Source: Bacillota bacterium (GTDB lineage: Bacteria; Bacillota; Bacilli; Paenibacillales; UBA4045). From it: a stretch of 64,000 bases of DNA. Made by a program: the position numbers and the translations under genes. Location: NCBI GenBank assembly GCA_023441055.1, contig JAEZQY010000053.1, forward strand, positions 124,001 through 188,000. Reading direction: 5' to 3'. Below are positions 45,225 to 53,629 of this stretch, in pieces (position 1 is the stretch's first letter; every line of letters begins with the position of its first letter). Under the pieces are notes generated by a model, which worked only from the letters and a program-made list of their open reading frames with translations, had not been told where the DNA came from and did no database searches.

Positions 45225-46534
45225 TCTAATCGAACAACCTCTCCCAGAGGATTCACTTCCGCGCCAATAGACAGCAAGCTGATCCGCTTGAAGATCGCCT
45301 CGCCCTCTTCGGGCGTTGCCAGCACAGGCTGACCTACACCGGTCACGACAGGCACCAGCGACAATGCGCAATCGCCGCCCGCCGTGCAGTTAGCTTGCAG
45401 AATGGCGGAATCCTTGCTCGGAGCTGTCGGGTTTACGGTGAAGATGAAATTGCCGAGACTATAGGCAATCCACTTATCCTTATAAGATTCAATTCCGCCG
45501 AGTACATGTGGATGGCTGCCGACCACGAGATCAGCGCCTGCGTCAATATATCGGCGCGCCTTCTCGATCATATACGGCTCAGGCGTTTCCTGGCGCTCGA
45601 TCCCCCAGTGCACGAAGACAACGACCAGATCAGCCTCTTCCTCCGAGCGCGCGATCGCTTCTACCGCTCGCGTGTGATTATAAGTCTCCGCCAGACCGGG
45701 CTGATCCTTCTCCGCCTTCCAACCGATATGCGGTACGACATTCGTGAAGCCGAGGAAATCGATCCGCATGCCATGCTTCTTGACGATATGCGGTCGGAAG
45801 GCTTGCTCGTCATTCTCTCCGGCTCCCATATAGCCCAATCCAGCCTCGCTCAGATGCGTCATCGTGTCCCGCATCCCAATCAACCCGTAATCCAGGGTAT
45901 GATTATTCGCTAGATTGAACACATCGAAACCGCCCTCCACCATACCCGCGACAGCATCTGGGTGGGTGCGGAATGTATATTGCTTATCCTCTGGATCCCC
46001 TCGATCGGTAATCGGATTCTCCAGATTCCCGGCCGCGATATCCGCTGCTCTCAGCGTGTCGCCTACGTGCAGATACGGATAATCGAATCCGTGCTGGCGC
46101 AGCAGTCCATCGATCCGGCCGCCCAGCATGATATCACCCACCAGCGCCAGCTTGACCTCCGGCAAGGGCTCCGGCTGGTCGCTCATTTCAGTCAGCTGAC
46201 CCGATTCACTCGGATCGCTCACTTCACTGGACTCTTGAGGATCACGAGCAGACTCGCTGGCATCGGTGATGGGGGATTGCTTGTGTAGATCCTGCGGAGC
46301 TTGTGAATTGTGCTGACCCGCATCGGATATCTGCTCACTCTGCGAGCTATCTTCCTCCTGCGCCGCTTCATGCGGAGCAGGGTTCGCTGTCGTCCAGCCA
46401 GGCATGAGCTGCCAGATGGAATAGACGCATACTGCAAGTAAGAGTACAATAACTATTGAAGCGGACGCTCTTCTGAACATACGAATTCTCCTGTTCTTCG
46501 CACTGGCGCGCCGCTGTGATCGGGTCAACTGCAT
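45221..46534 (-). CDS. CapA family (PGA_cap) metallophosphatase-like protein
   Basis: A 437-residue protein with a basic N-terminus, one membrane anchor (about residues 22-42) and a Ser/Asp/Glu-rich linker to about residue 125. The outward-facing CapA domain has the signatures VGDIMLGGR, AGNLENPI, NLANNHTLDYG, VHWGIE and GSHPHVLG, which together bind metal in this family. Related proteins serve poly-gamma-glutamate capsule synthesis; the other cap genes are absent here, so another role in the envelope is possible. GGAG upstream favours the ATG at 46534 over 46546. Confidence 0.9.
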   Translation of the reverse strand: MQLTRSQRRASAKNRRIRMFRRASASIVIVLLLAVCVYSIWQLMPGWTTANPAPHEAAQEEDSSQSEQISDAGQHNSQAPQDLHKQSPITDASESARDPQESSEVSDPSESGQLTEMSDQPEPLPEVKLALVGDIMLGGRIDGLLRQHGFDYPYLHVGDTLRAADIAAGNLENPITDRGDPEDKQYTFRTHPDAVAGMVEGGFDVFNLANNHTLDYGLIGMRDTMTHLSEAGLGYMGAGENDEQAFRPHIVKKHGMRIDFLGFTNVVPHIGWKAEKDQPGLAETYNHTRAVEAIARSEEEADLVVVFVHWGIERQETPEPYMIEKARRYIDAGADLVVGSHPHVLGGIESYKDKWIAYSLGNFIFTVNPTAPSKDSAILQANCTAGGDCALSLVPVVTGVGQPVLATPEEGEAIFKRISLLSIGAEVNPLGEVVRLE

Positions 46535-46680
46535 ATCGGGCTCCATTCTTAATCAATAATCATGACATAACATCTATTATACCAGCTTATGTTCCTAATG
46601 ACTGTAACTGTTCATGTGCATGGCAGCATGTGCAGCAAGCATCTATCCATATCTCACCTTCGATTGGAGAACGTACAACA

Positions 46681-47859
46681 ATGACTTCTCATACCAGTCT
46701 TACTTCACGTAATCATCTCTTCTTCATGCTGGCCACAATTCTATATTGGTGCTCCATGTATACGTATGTGCCGATACTATCGCCATACCTGGAATCGATC
46801 GACTACAGCTATCAGCTGATCGGGATCGTGCTCGGCAGCTACGGCTTCACACAGCTGCTGATCCGCTTCCCGCTGGGCATCGCTTCAGACCGCCTCCGGC
46901 GCCGCAAGCCGTTCATGGCGCTTGGCTTCGCTGCCAGCGCGGCCAGCTGTCTGATGTTCATTGCCTTCCAAGATCCGATCGGCGTAACCTTCGCGCGTGT
47001 CATGTCAGGCGTTGCCGCTTCAACCTGGGTGGCCTTCTCTATTCTGTACGCCTCCTACTTCTCACCCGAATCAGCCACCAAGGCGATGGGATCGATCAGC
47101 GTCGCCACGGTAGCCGGGCAGCTGCTCGGAATGGGGCTCAGCGGGGTTATCGCGGATTTCTTCGGCTGGAACGCGACCTTCTGGCTCGGTGCACTCAGCG
47201 CGTCTGCCGGCTGCGTATTCCTGTACTTCGTATTCGAGCAGCGAGAAGGTACCGCACGCATCCCGATGCGCGTCAAGGATCTGGCTGCTGTCGTGAAGAG
47301 CCGCATGCTCCTGCGAGTCTCGCTGCTCAGCGTGCTGGCGCATGGCGTGCTGTTCGTCACGATGTTCGGCTTCACGCCGTCCTATGCCGTGAAGCTCGGC
47401 GCCAGCCAGGCTGAACTCAGCCTGCTCGTATTCGCCTTCATGCTTCCGCATGCCGCAGCCTCCTGGATCAGCGGCAACAAGCTGGCGCCGCGATTCGGAG
47501 CCTGGCGGTTGATCATTGCCGGATTCATCATCAGCGGGATATGCACCTCGCTGATTCCCGCAGTTCCGATGCTCTGGCTGCTCTACCTCACGCAAGCGTT
47601 CAACGGATTCGCGCAGGGGCTGCATATGCCGCTGCTCATGGGCCTGTCGATCCAGACGGTTGAATCGGAGCGACGCGCAACTGCAATGGGCTTCTATCAA
47701 GCGGTCTACTCTGCAGGCATGTTCAGCGGGCCGTTCGCGGCTGGCTTCCTGAACGACACCTTCGGCCTCATCGGCGGCTTCCTGTTCGGCGGCATGCTCG
47801 CGGCAGCAGCTGCTCTGCTCGCATGGAGCTGGCGGCTGAAGGAGGTTCACACACAATGA
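46681..47859 (+). CDS. MFS transporter (first of a coupled pair)
   Basis: A 392-residue membrane transporter with twelve predicted helices and the motif-A loop GIASDRLRRRKP after helix 2. GGAG lies upstream of the ATG at 46681; the longer frame from 46516 has no transporter-like N-terminus. Its stop overlaps the start of a second MFS gene as ATGA. The substrate is unknown. The pairing suggests both act on related compounds or are regulated together. Confidence 0.88.
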   Translation: MTSHTSLTSRNHLFFMLATILYWCSMYTYVPILSPYLESIDYSYQLIGIVLGSYGFTQLLIRFPLGIASDRLRRRKPFMALGFAASAASCLMFIAFQDPIGVTFARVMSGVAASTWVAFSILYASYFSPESATKAMGSISVATVAGQLLGMGLSGVIADFFGWNATFWLGALSASAGCVFLYFVFEQREGTARIPMRVKDLAAVVKSRMLLRVSLLSVLAHGVLFVTMFGFTPSYAVKLGASQAELSLLVFAFMLPHAAASWISGNKLAPRFGAWRLIIAGFIISGICTSLIPAVPMLWLLYLTQAFNGFAQGLHMPLLMGLSIQTVESERRATAMGFYQAVYSAGMFSGPFAAGFLNDTFGLIGGFLFGGMLAAAAALLAWSWRLKEVHTQ

Positions 47860-49055
47860 ATCGATGGAAGATCGATCTCCTCATCCTGTGGTTCGGAACG
47901 TTCCTGGTCATGGCGGGCATGACGATGATTATGCCCTTCCTGCCACTCTATATTCGGGAATTAGGTGTTACCGGCGAGCATGAGATCGCCATGTGGTCAG
48001 GGGCGATATTCGCCGCGAACTTCGTCACGGCCTTCCTGTTCCAGCCCCTGTGGGGCAAGTTGTCCGACCAATATGGACGCAAGATTATGCTGCTGCGCTC
48101 CGGCTTCGGTATGGCGCTTGTCATTATCCTGATGGGCTTCTCGCAATCGGCATGGCAGCTGCTCGCGCTGCGTGTGCTGAACGGTGTCATCTCCGGCTTC
48201 AATCCAGCCGCACAGTCCTTGATTGCGGCGAGAGCACCCAAGGAGAAGATGGGCTTCGTGATGGGTGTTCTTCAGTCTGGTACTGTCGCAGGCACGATTC
48301 TAGGGCCGCTGATCGGTGGCTTGCTGGCCGACCAATTCGGATTCCGCCCTATCTTCTATATCACCGGCTCCTTGCTGGTGCTATCGACGCTGCTAGTCTG
48401 GGTGTTCGTGCAAGAGAACTTCGACCGCGCCAAGGCGGCATCACAGAAGTCTATATCGATCCTAGCAGGCTTCTCCGAGCTTCGAGCCATCAAGCAGCTG
48501 CCAGCTCTATTCTCGGTTACCTTCATCATTCAATTCGCTATGCTGAGTTCGATGCCGATCATGACGCTCTTCGTCGAAGATCTACATGGGAGCCAGCGCA
48601 ATCTCGCGCTGTTAGCAGGAATGGTCGGTTCGATCACCGGAATGTCGAATATGATCGCTTCCCCGCTGCTCGGCCGGCTTGCGGACCGAATCGGGCCAGG
48701 CAAGATTCTGCTTGTCTCGTTGATCGGCGCATCCATCACGTTCATTCCGCAAGCTTACGCCACCGAAGTGTGGCAGCTGTTCGCAGCGCGGTTTGTACTG
48801 GGCATGTTCATGGGCGGTATGATCCCAACGGTTAACGCGCTGATACGTCGATACACCCCTGACGGCATGGTTAGCCGTTCCTACGCCTTCAATTCCAGCT
48901 TCCTAAGTCTGGGCAATATGGTCGGCCCATCGGTTGGCGGGCTTCTGTCCGGCTATGCCGGCTTCTCTGGTGTATTCCTGCTCTCCGGCACGCTTCTGCT
49001 GATTAATGCGATCTGGGTCTACAGTTTCACCCGCGCGATGGCTAGGCCGTCATAA
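47856..49055 (+). CDS. MFS multidrug-type transporter (second of a coupled pair)
   Basis: A 399-residue transporter with twelve predicted helices, motif A as GKLSDQYGRK, and LNGVISGFNPAAQS with GTILGPLIGG in the region of the drug/proton antiporter motifs. It resembles the MdtG/YttB group of efflux proteins. The ATG at 47856 follows AAGGAGG and overlaps the upstream stop by 4 bp. Its last 37 bp overlap the 3' end of the convergent O-methyltransferase gene. Confidence 0.9.
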   Translation: MNRWKIDLLILWFGTFLVMAGMTMIMPFLPLYIRELGVTGEHEIAMWSGAIFAANFVTAFLFQPLWGKLSDQYGRKIMLLRSGFGMALVIILMGFSQSAWQLLALRVLNGVISGFNPAAQSLIAARAPKEKMGFVMGVLQSGTVAGTILGPLIGGLLADQFGFRPIFYITGSLLVLSTLLVWVFVQENFDRAKAASQKSISILAGFSELRAIKQLPALFSVTFIIQFAMLSSMPIMTLFVEDLHGSQRNLALLAGMVGSITGMSNMIASPLLGRLADRIGPGKILLVSLIGASITFIPQAYATEVWQLFAARFVLGMFMGGMIPTVNALIRRYTPDGMVSRSYAFNSSFLSLGNMVGPSVGGLLSGYAGFSGVFLLSGTLLLINAIWVYSFTRAMARPS

Positions 49056-49678
49056 CCAGGTAGAATCGTACTCTGGAGCCTTGGATCCTCCGCGATGCGC
49101 GCATTGAATTCACGCATCGCGTTGACCGATGGCGAATCGCGCAACGGATCAGCCACACGGCCCCTCAGCAGCACATTATCACCAATAATCACCGCGCCTG
49201 GACGCGATAATCGGATCGCGATCTCCAGATAATGCGGGTATCCCCCTTTATCTGCATCAATAAAGAAGAAATCGAAGCTGGCTCCCTCCGCCTCCAGCTG
49301 GCGCAAGCTCTCCCTGGCGTCGCCGATGCGGTATTGCACCTTGTCGGACAGCCCGGCCTGCGCCAGATGCCGCTCGGCTACCGCCGCGAATCTGGGATCT
49401 ACCTCGAGCGAGGTCAGCATACCATCAGCCGCGAGCCCTCTGGCAATACAGACTCCACTGTAGCCGCCGAGCGCGCCGATTTCGAGGGCGGCTCGCGCGC
49501 CCGACAGACTAGCGAGCATGGTTAACAGACGACCATAGGCTGGCGCGATCGAGATTTCCGGCATGCCTTCGCTTCGAATCCCTTCCTCAACCTGCAGCAG
49601 CTGCTCATCGGTTCCATATAACTGATCTATGTAGTATTCGATTGGATTGACGTTATTCTCTTCCGCGTTACGCGACAT
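49019..49678 (-). CDS. Class I SAM-dependent O-methyltransferase
   Basis: A 219-residue cation-dependent O-methyltransferase of the caffeoyl-CoA/catechol type. The SAM site is ALEIGALGGYSG, then an acidic SLEVDPRF strand, and the metal site is FIDADKGGY. The natural acceptor is unknown; bacterial relatives methylate catechols or modified nucleosides. The ATG at 49678 is 6 bases after GGTGGAGGA, better placed than the ATG at 49684. The C-terminal codons overlap the convergent MFS gene. Confidence 0.9.
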   Translation of the reverse strand: MSRNAEENNVNPIEYYIDQLYGTDEQLLQVEEGIRSEGMPEISIAPAYGRLLTMLASLSGARAALEIGALGGYSGVCIARGLAADGMLTSLEVDPRFAAVAERHLAQAGLSDKVQYRIGDARESLRQLEAEGASFDFFFIDADKGGYPHYLEIAIRLSRPGAVIIGDNVLLRGRVADPLRDSPSVNAMREFNARIAEDPRLQSTILPGYDGLAIARVKL

Positions 49679-49754
49679 GTACATTCCTCCACCAGATAGG
49701 ATTCACGCTTTATTGTAGCATGAATGAACACATTCTACGATGCAGCTGATCACC

Positions 49755-50009
49755 TTGAAGCACCATTTCCGGCGCTACACTCACCTGTTGCCCCGATTCA
49801 CGCCCTGCAGTATCACTTTCCGGCGCTGCACACACCTGTTACCCCGCACACCACCTTGCAGTATCACTTTCCGGCGCTGCACGCACCTGTTACCCCGCAC
49901 ACCACCTTGCAGTATCAGATTCCGGCTCTACACTCACCTGTCACCCCGCACACCACCTTGCAGTATCACTTTCCGGCGCTGCACGCACCTGTTACCCCGA
50001 ATCACGCCT
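49755..50009. repeat. 51-bp tandem repeat array A (5 units)
   Basis: Five head-to-tail 51-bp units start at 49755, 49806, 49857, 49908 and 49959. Units 2, 3 and 5 are nearly identical; units 1 and 4 are diverged. Each contains TTTCCGGCGCTGCAC and ACCTGTTACCCCG. The array fills most of the gap between the O-methyltransferase and the beta-propeller gene. Because 51 is a multiple of three, long open frames run through it, but they have no ribosome binding site and look spurious. Confidence 0.9.
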
Positions 50010-50181
50010 TGCGACAGTTAAGTTTCGAGCATTAAGTGCGCGTGACCGGACTATCGAAGCGCAGCAAGTTAATTTCGAGCATTCCGCAGCTGCAGATTCT
50101 TAACGTCACTGTAACATTCCATGTCCTTCCATCGTCTATGGGGTATCCAAGTATGATCTTGTGAAAGGGGATTACCGAACA

Positions 50182-52674
50182 ATGAGACGAATTGGAGCAA
50201 TATCGCTGCTGATCGCAGCCATACTGACAATGCAGGCTGCCGTGCCCGGCGATGCGAACAAGCTGCAGGCGCAGGCTGCCAGTATGGATAGCACCCACAG
50301 CAATCCAGCCCAGTCAGCCGAGTCAGCGGCAGCATCGATTACGGTACTGCTTAATGGCCAGCCAGCCAAGCTGAGCACGGCGCCGATTATGAAGCAAGGC
50401 TCTGTCTATGTGCCGCTGCGCAGCCTGCTGACTGCGCTCGGAGCCGAGGTTGACTGGGATGCCGCGACTGGTGATGTCACGACAACTCATAACGAACAAT
50501 CGATCACAATTCGATCTGGCTCAGATCAGGCTGTCGTGAATGGCAAGCCGATCACACTCGATCGTCCGCCATTCCAATCAGGCGGCATCACTTACGTATC
50601 GGTACGCTGGTTGAATGAAGCCTTCGGGGCGGCAGTCAAGTGGCAGGGCAGCACGAGAACTGTATCTGTCTATTATCCGGATGAGCAGCTACCCGCCGTC
50701 GGTTCATTCGAACACCTGCAATCCTTGCTGGCCGACGCGTCGAACCGTTCACCCTATAGCTATATTCGTGCAAATCTGTTAGCTATGCCAACTGCTGATG
50801 CCGTTATGGAATCTACAGCAACTGCCAACAAGACTTCCACTACGTCCGCTAGCACAGATGCCGGCGGCTCCGACTATTCCGCAACGAATGTTCAGGTCGA
50901 GGGTGTTGACGAGGCTGATGTCGTGAAGACGGATGGCACCTATATCTATCAGGTGAACCGTCAGCGCATTCTCATCTCGAGCGCGAGACCGGCTGATCAG
51001 ATGAAGACGATCGCCACCTTGCGGTACGCAGACGGCAGCTTCTCTCCCCAAGAGCTCTATGTGGATGAAGAGCATCTGATCGTCATAGGCTCCGGAAGTC
51101 CGTCGCACCTGTATCCGTCTACTCCTATGCCGATGGACGGCGCAGCGAAGAAGATGATCATGCCGATTATGCCTGCTATCCAGACGACAGTCGCGATCAT
51201 CTATGACATCAGCGATATTGCGTCACCTAGAGAAATTCGCCGACTTGAATTGGAGGGCAGCTATCTTAGCTCCCGCAAGATTGGCGATAGCTTGTATCTA
51301 ATCAGCAACAAGTATCTGGATGTTTACGGCATTATACCTTACAGAAATGGTCAAGAAAGCGGAAGCAGCGAGATCGATGAGAGCAGCTACCAGCCGAAGT
51401 TTCGCGATTCGGCCGTTCATGAGCAGCTGACAACAATTGCATATGATGACATTCGATACTTCCCAGGCTTCATCGAACCGAACTATATGCTGGTTGCCGG
51501 TGTAGACTTATCCTCAGCAGACGAACCGATGCATGTCGAGACGTTCCTCGGCTCCGGGCACAATGTGTATGCATCGACGGAGCATCTGTATGTGGCAGTT
51601 ACGAAGATCGATCAGCCAGAGGCGGCACCTGCCCAGACAGGTGAAGCGACAGAGCAGGAGTCCGGCCAAGCTTCCGATCAGACATCCAATCTAGTAATCA
51701 TCGGCACAACCGCTCCCTATCAACAGAATACCGCCATCTATAAATTCTCGCTGCATGCCGGCGACGTAATCTATATGGCAGAAGGTTCAGTTAACGGTAC
51801 GATTCTGAATCAATTCTCGATGGATGAGCATGAGGGGCACTTCCGCATTGCCACGACGAGCGGCGAGCAGTGGGGAGTGAATGAACTCAAGAATAATCTG
51901 TATGTGCTTGGGGACGCCCTGCAGCCAGTCGGCAAGATCGAGGATATCGCGCCTGGCGAACGGATCTATTCCGTACGCTTCGCGGGCGATCGGGCTTATA
52001 TGGTCACCTTCCGTACCGTTGATCCGCTGTTCGTCATCGATGTGGCGAATCCATCGGCCCCGACCATTCTCGGCGAGCTGAAGATTCCCGGATACAGCGA
52101 CTACCTGCATCCCTACGATGAGAACCACATTATCGGCTTCGGCAAGGACACGATCGAGGTGTCACAGAAGGATCGTAACGGCAATGTAGTTGGCGTGAAT
52201 GCCTATTATCTCGGCATGAAGGTCGCGCTGTTCGATGTGACCGATGTCGCCAATCCGAAGGAGCTGCACAAAGTGAATATCGGTGACCGCGGCACCCACT
52301 CCGAGCTGCTGCACAACCATAAGGCGCTGCTGTTCGATAAGGAGAAGAATCTGCTTGCCTTCCCTGTCGATCTGTATGAGGTGCCGGCAGGCGCGCAAGA
52401 TCACTACGGCATGCCAGCGTACGGGACAATCACTTATCAAGGCGCGTATATCTATCAGCTTGATCCTACGAACGGCTTCCAGCTGCGCGGCACCATCACG
52501 CATATGAGCGAACAGGAGCTGGCCAAGGCCGGGAACTACTGGTATGGTGATCAGCGTATTCAGCGCATCCTGTACATCGGCGATCACCTCTACACGCTAT
52601 CTGACGCGATGATTAAGGCGAACGCGATGTCCGACCTGCAAGAGACTGGACGTCTAACACTTGAAGCGAGGTAA
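50182..52674 (+). CDS. Secreted beta-propeller protein with copper amine oxidase-like N-terminal domain
   Basis: An 830-residue exported protein with a signal peptide of about 25-30 residues. Residues about 50-160 are a copper amine oxidase N-terminal-like domain (VPLRSLLTALGAEVDWD and YVSVRWLNEAFG). The rest is a beta-propeller of the PF09826 type, recognised by VQVEGVDEADVVKTDG and repeated blade-like segments. A low-complexity insert (Gln/Glu/Ser/Thr-rich) lies near residue 490. Family function is not established; surface binding or an envelope role is likely. The ATG at 50182 has a GGGGA site and starts directly with the signal peptide. Confidence 0.9.
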   Translation: MRRIGAISLLIAAILTMQAAVPGDANKLQAQAASMDSTHSNPAQSAESAAASITVLLNGQPAKLSTAPIMKQGSVYVPLRSLLTALGAEVDWDAATGDVTTTHNEQSITIRSGSDQAVVNGKPITLDRPPFQSGGITYVSVRWLNEAFGAAVKWQGSTRTVSVYYPDEQLPAVGSFEHLQSLLADASNRSPYSYIRANLLAMPTADAVMESTATANKTSTTSASTDAGGSDYSATNVQVEGVDEADVVKTDGTYIYQVNRQRILISSARPADQMKTIATLRYADGSFSPQELYVDEEHLIVIGSGSPSHLYPSTPMPMDGAAKKMIMPIMPAIQTTVAIIYDISDIASPREIRRLELEGSYLSSRKIGDSLYLISNKYLDVYGIIPYRNGQESGSSEIDESSYQPKFRDSAVHEQLTTIAYDDIRYFPGFIEPNYMLVAGVDLSSADEPMHVETFLGSGHNVYASTEHLYVAVTKIDQPEAAPAQTGEATEQESGQASDQTSNLVIIGTTAPYQQNTAIYKFSLHAGDVIYMAEGSVNGTILNQFSMDEHEGHFRIATTSGEQWGVNELKNNLYVLGDALQPVGKIEDIAPGERIYSVRFAGDRAYMVTFRTVDPLFVIDVANPSAPTILGELKIPGYSDYLHPYDENHIIGFGKDTIEVSQKDRNGNVVGVNAYYLGMKVALFDVTDVANPKELHKVNIGDRGTHSELLHNHKALLFDKEKNLLAFPVDLYEVPAGAQDHYGMPAYGTITYQGAYIYQLDPTNGFQLRGTITHMSEQELAKAGNYWYGDQRIQRILYIGDHLYTLSDAMIKANAMSDLQETGRLTLEAR

Positions 52675-52706
52675 CTAGAACAGCCGGTATTACTCAAAAT
52701 AACGAA

Positions 52707-52744
52707 CAGCCGCCATACTTCTCCATCGGAGTGTATGACGGCTG
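52707..52744. terminator. Bidirectional terminator
   Basis: A near-perfect hairpin pairs 52707-52724 with 52728-52744: CAGCCG, CATAC and CTCC pair with their complements around a 3-base loop. It lies between the convergent beta-propeller and DUF1450-like genes. Confidence 0.85.
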
Positions 52745-52758
52745 ATTGTTATGAAGCT

Positions 52759-52986
52759 TTATTTCCGAATATACTTGCTAGCCTTCTCGATTGCTTCATC
52801 CTCAGTAGCCCCAGTGATGTAGCGCCCGTTAATGAAGACGAACGCCGAGCGTACACAAGGTCCACAATAGGACTTGCATCCAATCTTGATCTCCGTGCCT
52901 GGCGCCAGCTTCTGAAGCTTGGGAACTGTGGTCTTCATCTTCATATGCCTGCACTTGTCACAGATCCGAATATCATTCTCAGCCAC
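52759..52986 (-). CDS. DUF1450-like small cysteine protein
   Basis: A 75-residue cytoplasmic protein with Cys pairs CDKC near the start and CKSYCGPC in the middle, followed by FVFINGRYITG. This resembles the DUF1450/YuzB group, small thioredoxin-fold proteins with a possible iron-sulfur or redox role. The start is a GTG 6 bases after GGGAGGAG. It lies 19 bp downstream of the HesB-like gene and is probably co-transcribed with it from the promoter at 53382-53410. The function is not known. Confidence 0.75.
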   Translation of the reverse strand: MAENDIRICDKCRHMKMKTTVPKLQKLAPGTEIKIGCKSYCGPCVRSAFVFINGRYITGATEDEAIEKASKYIRK

Positions 52987-53005
52987 CGGCTACTCCTCCC
53001 GCCGA

Positions 53006-53308
53006 TTAATGATCCCCGTGATTGCCCTTGGATGGATTCGTGATGACGAAGCCTTCCTCCGGGAAATACAAGTAGTCGATCTTAACGCCGTCAAGCCAAG
53101 GCTCATCCTTAGCCAGCAGTACCTCTATGTCCTTGTCCGTCTGCACCAGGATATCATTATCCTGCTGGTCATCGATATCCAGTCCATAGTGCGCATGGTT
53201 GCCATGTGCGTGCGTAACGACGACGCGAAGCTTCCTGCCCTGATTCTCTTCCTTCTCGAGCTCCAGCTTTAATACCTTAGCCGCGTTGCGGGTAATCTTG
53301 CAATTCAT
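53006..53308 (-). CDS. HesB/IscA-like protein with histidines in place of the cluster-binding cysteines
   Basis: A 100-residue protein with the HesB/IscA-like layout: helix, LRVVVTHAHGNHAHYGLDID, acidic loop, and the end VITNPSKGNHGDH. In classical IscA proteins the first motif carries a Cys in GGCSG and the last a CGC; here both places hold histidines. It therefore should not bind an iron-sulfur cluster in the usual way and may bind another metal or have lost the function. The ATG at 53308 follows GGAG; a GTG at 53317 has poor spacing. It is followed by the DUF1450-like gene. Confidence 0.8.
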   Translation of the reverse strand: MNCKITRNAAKVLKLELEKEENQGRKLRVVVTHAHGNHAHYGLDIDDQQDNDILVQTDKDIEVLLAKDEPWLDGVKIDYLYFPEEGFVITNPSKGNHGDH

Positions 53309-53376
53309 TGATGACACGCTCCATTTCCGTCGATATACGAATCCATTTCATAACGGCTTAAGCAGCTACGATGAGT

Positions 53377-53418
53377 ACTATATATTGATCTGAACGATCC
53401 ACTCTGTCAATATATAGT
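53377..53418 (-). promoter_or_regulatory. Promoter with overlapping 12-bp inverted repeat
   Basis: On the minus strand TTGACA (53405-53410) and CAATAT (53382-53387) are 17 bp apart, about 75 bp before the HesB-like start. Perfect 12-bp arms (53377-53388 and 53407-53418) with an 18-bp spacer overlap both boxes, so a dimeric repressor could cover the promoter. Confidence 0.55.
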
Positions 53419-53502
53419 TTCTACTAAGAGGTTTTGCGTAGTTATGAAATTGATTTATATGCTCTATTTTAGAAGAAATCGACGGACAAGTCCACTGCGG
53501 GC

Positions 53503-53592
53503 TCGTTACGGAATTACTTCTCGCTTTGGTCGACAACATATCAACGCTCTACTGATTGTTGTCGGCCATTAGCGGAAGTTATTTCGTAATGA
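53503..53592. repeat. Large imperfect inverted repeat (36-bp arms)
   Basis: Arms 53503-53538 and 53557-53592 match at 26 of 36 positions without gaps, more with one gap, around an 18-bp loop. It lies in the 321-bp gene-free gap between the M14 peptidase and the HesB-like gene. Nothing else apart from the promoter repeat was found in this gap. It may be a transcript-end structure or a non-autonomous repeat element. Confidence 0.65.
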
Positions 53593-53629
53593 TGCCTACG
53601 GGCTCGATGCCTAATCGCGCACAAATCTC

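Noticed and set aside
45225..45371. 49-residue extension of the glycerophosphodiesterase
   Set aside because: It is a shadow of the CapA-like gene; the family starts at AHRG, matching the ATG at 45224.
46746..47856. Long frames of 222 and 261 residues overlapping the first MFS gene
   Set aside because: Arginine- or glutamate-rich composition typical of out-of-frame GC-rich coding sequence.
47993..48835. 280-residue frame inside the second MFS gene
   Set aside because: Alternate frame of a clear MFS protein, without a ribosome binding site.
49724..50035. Repeat-rich 103-residue open frame over array A
   Set aside because: No ribosome binding site, open in two frames at once, and explained by a stop-free 51-bp unit.
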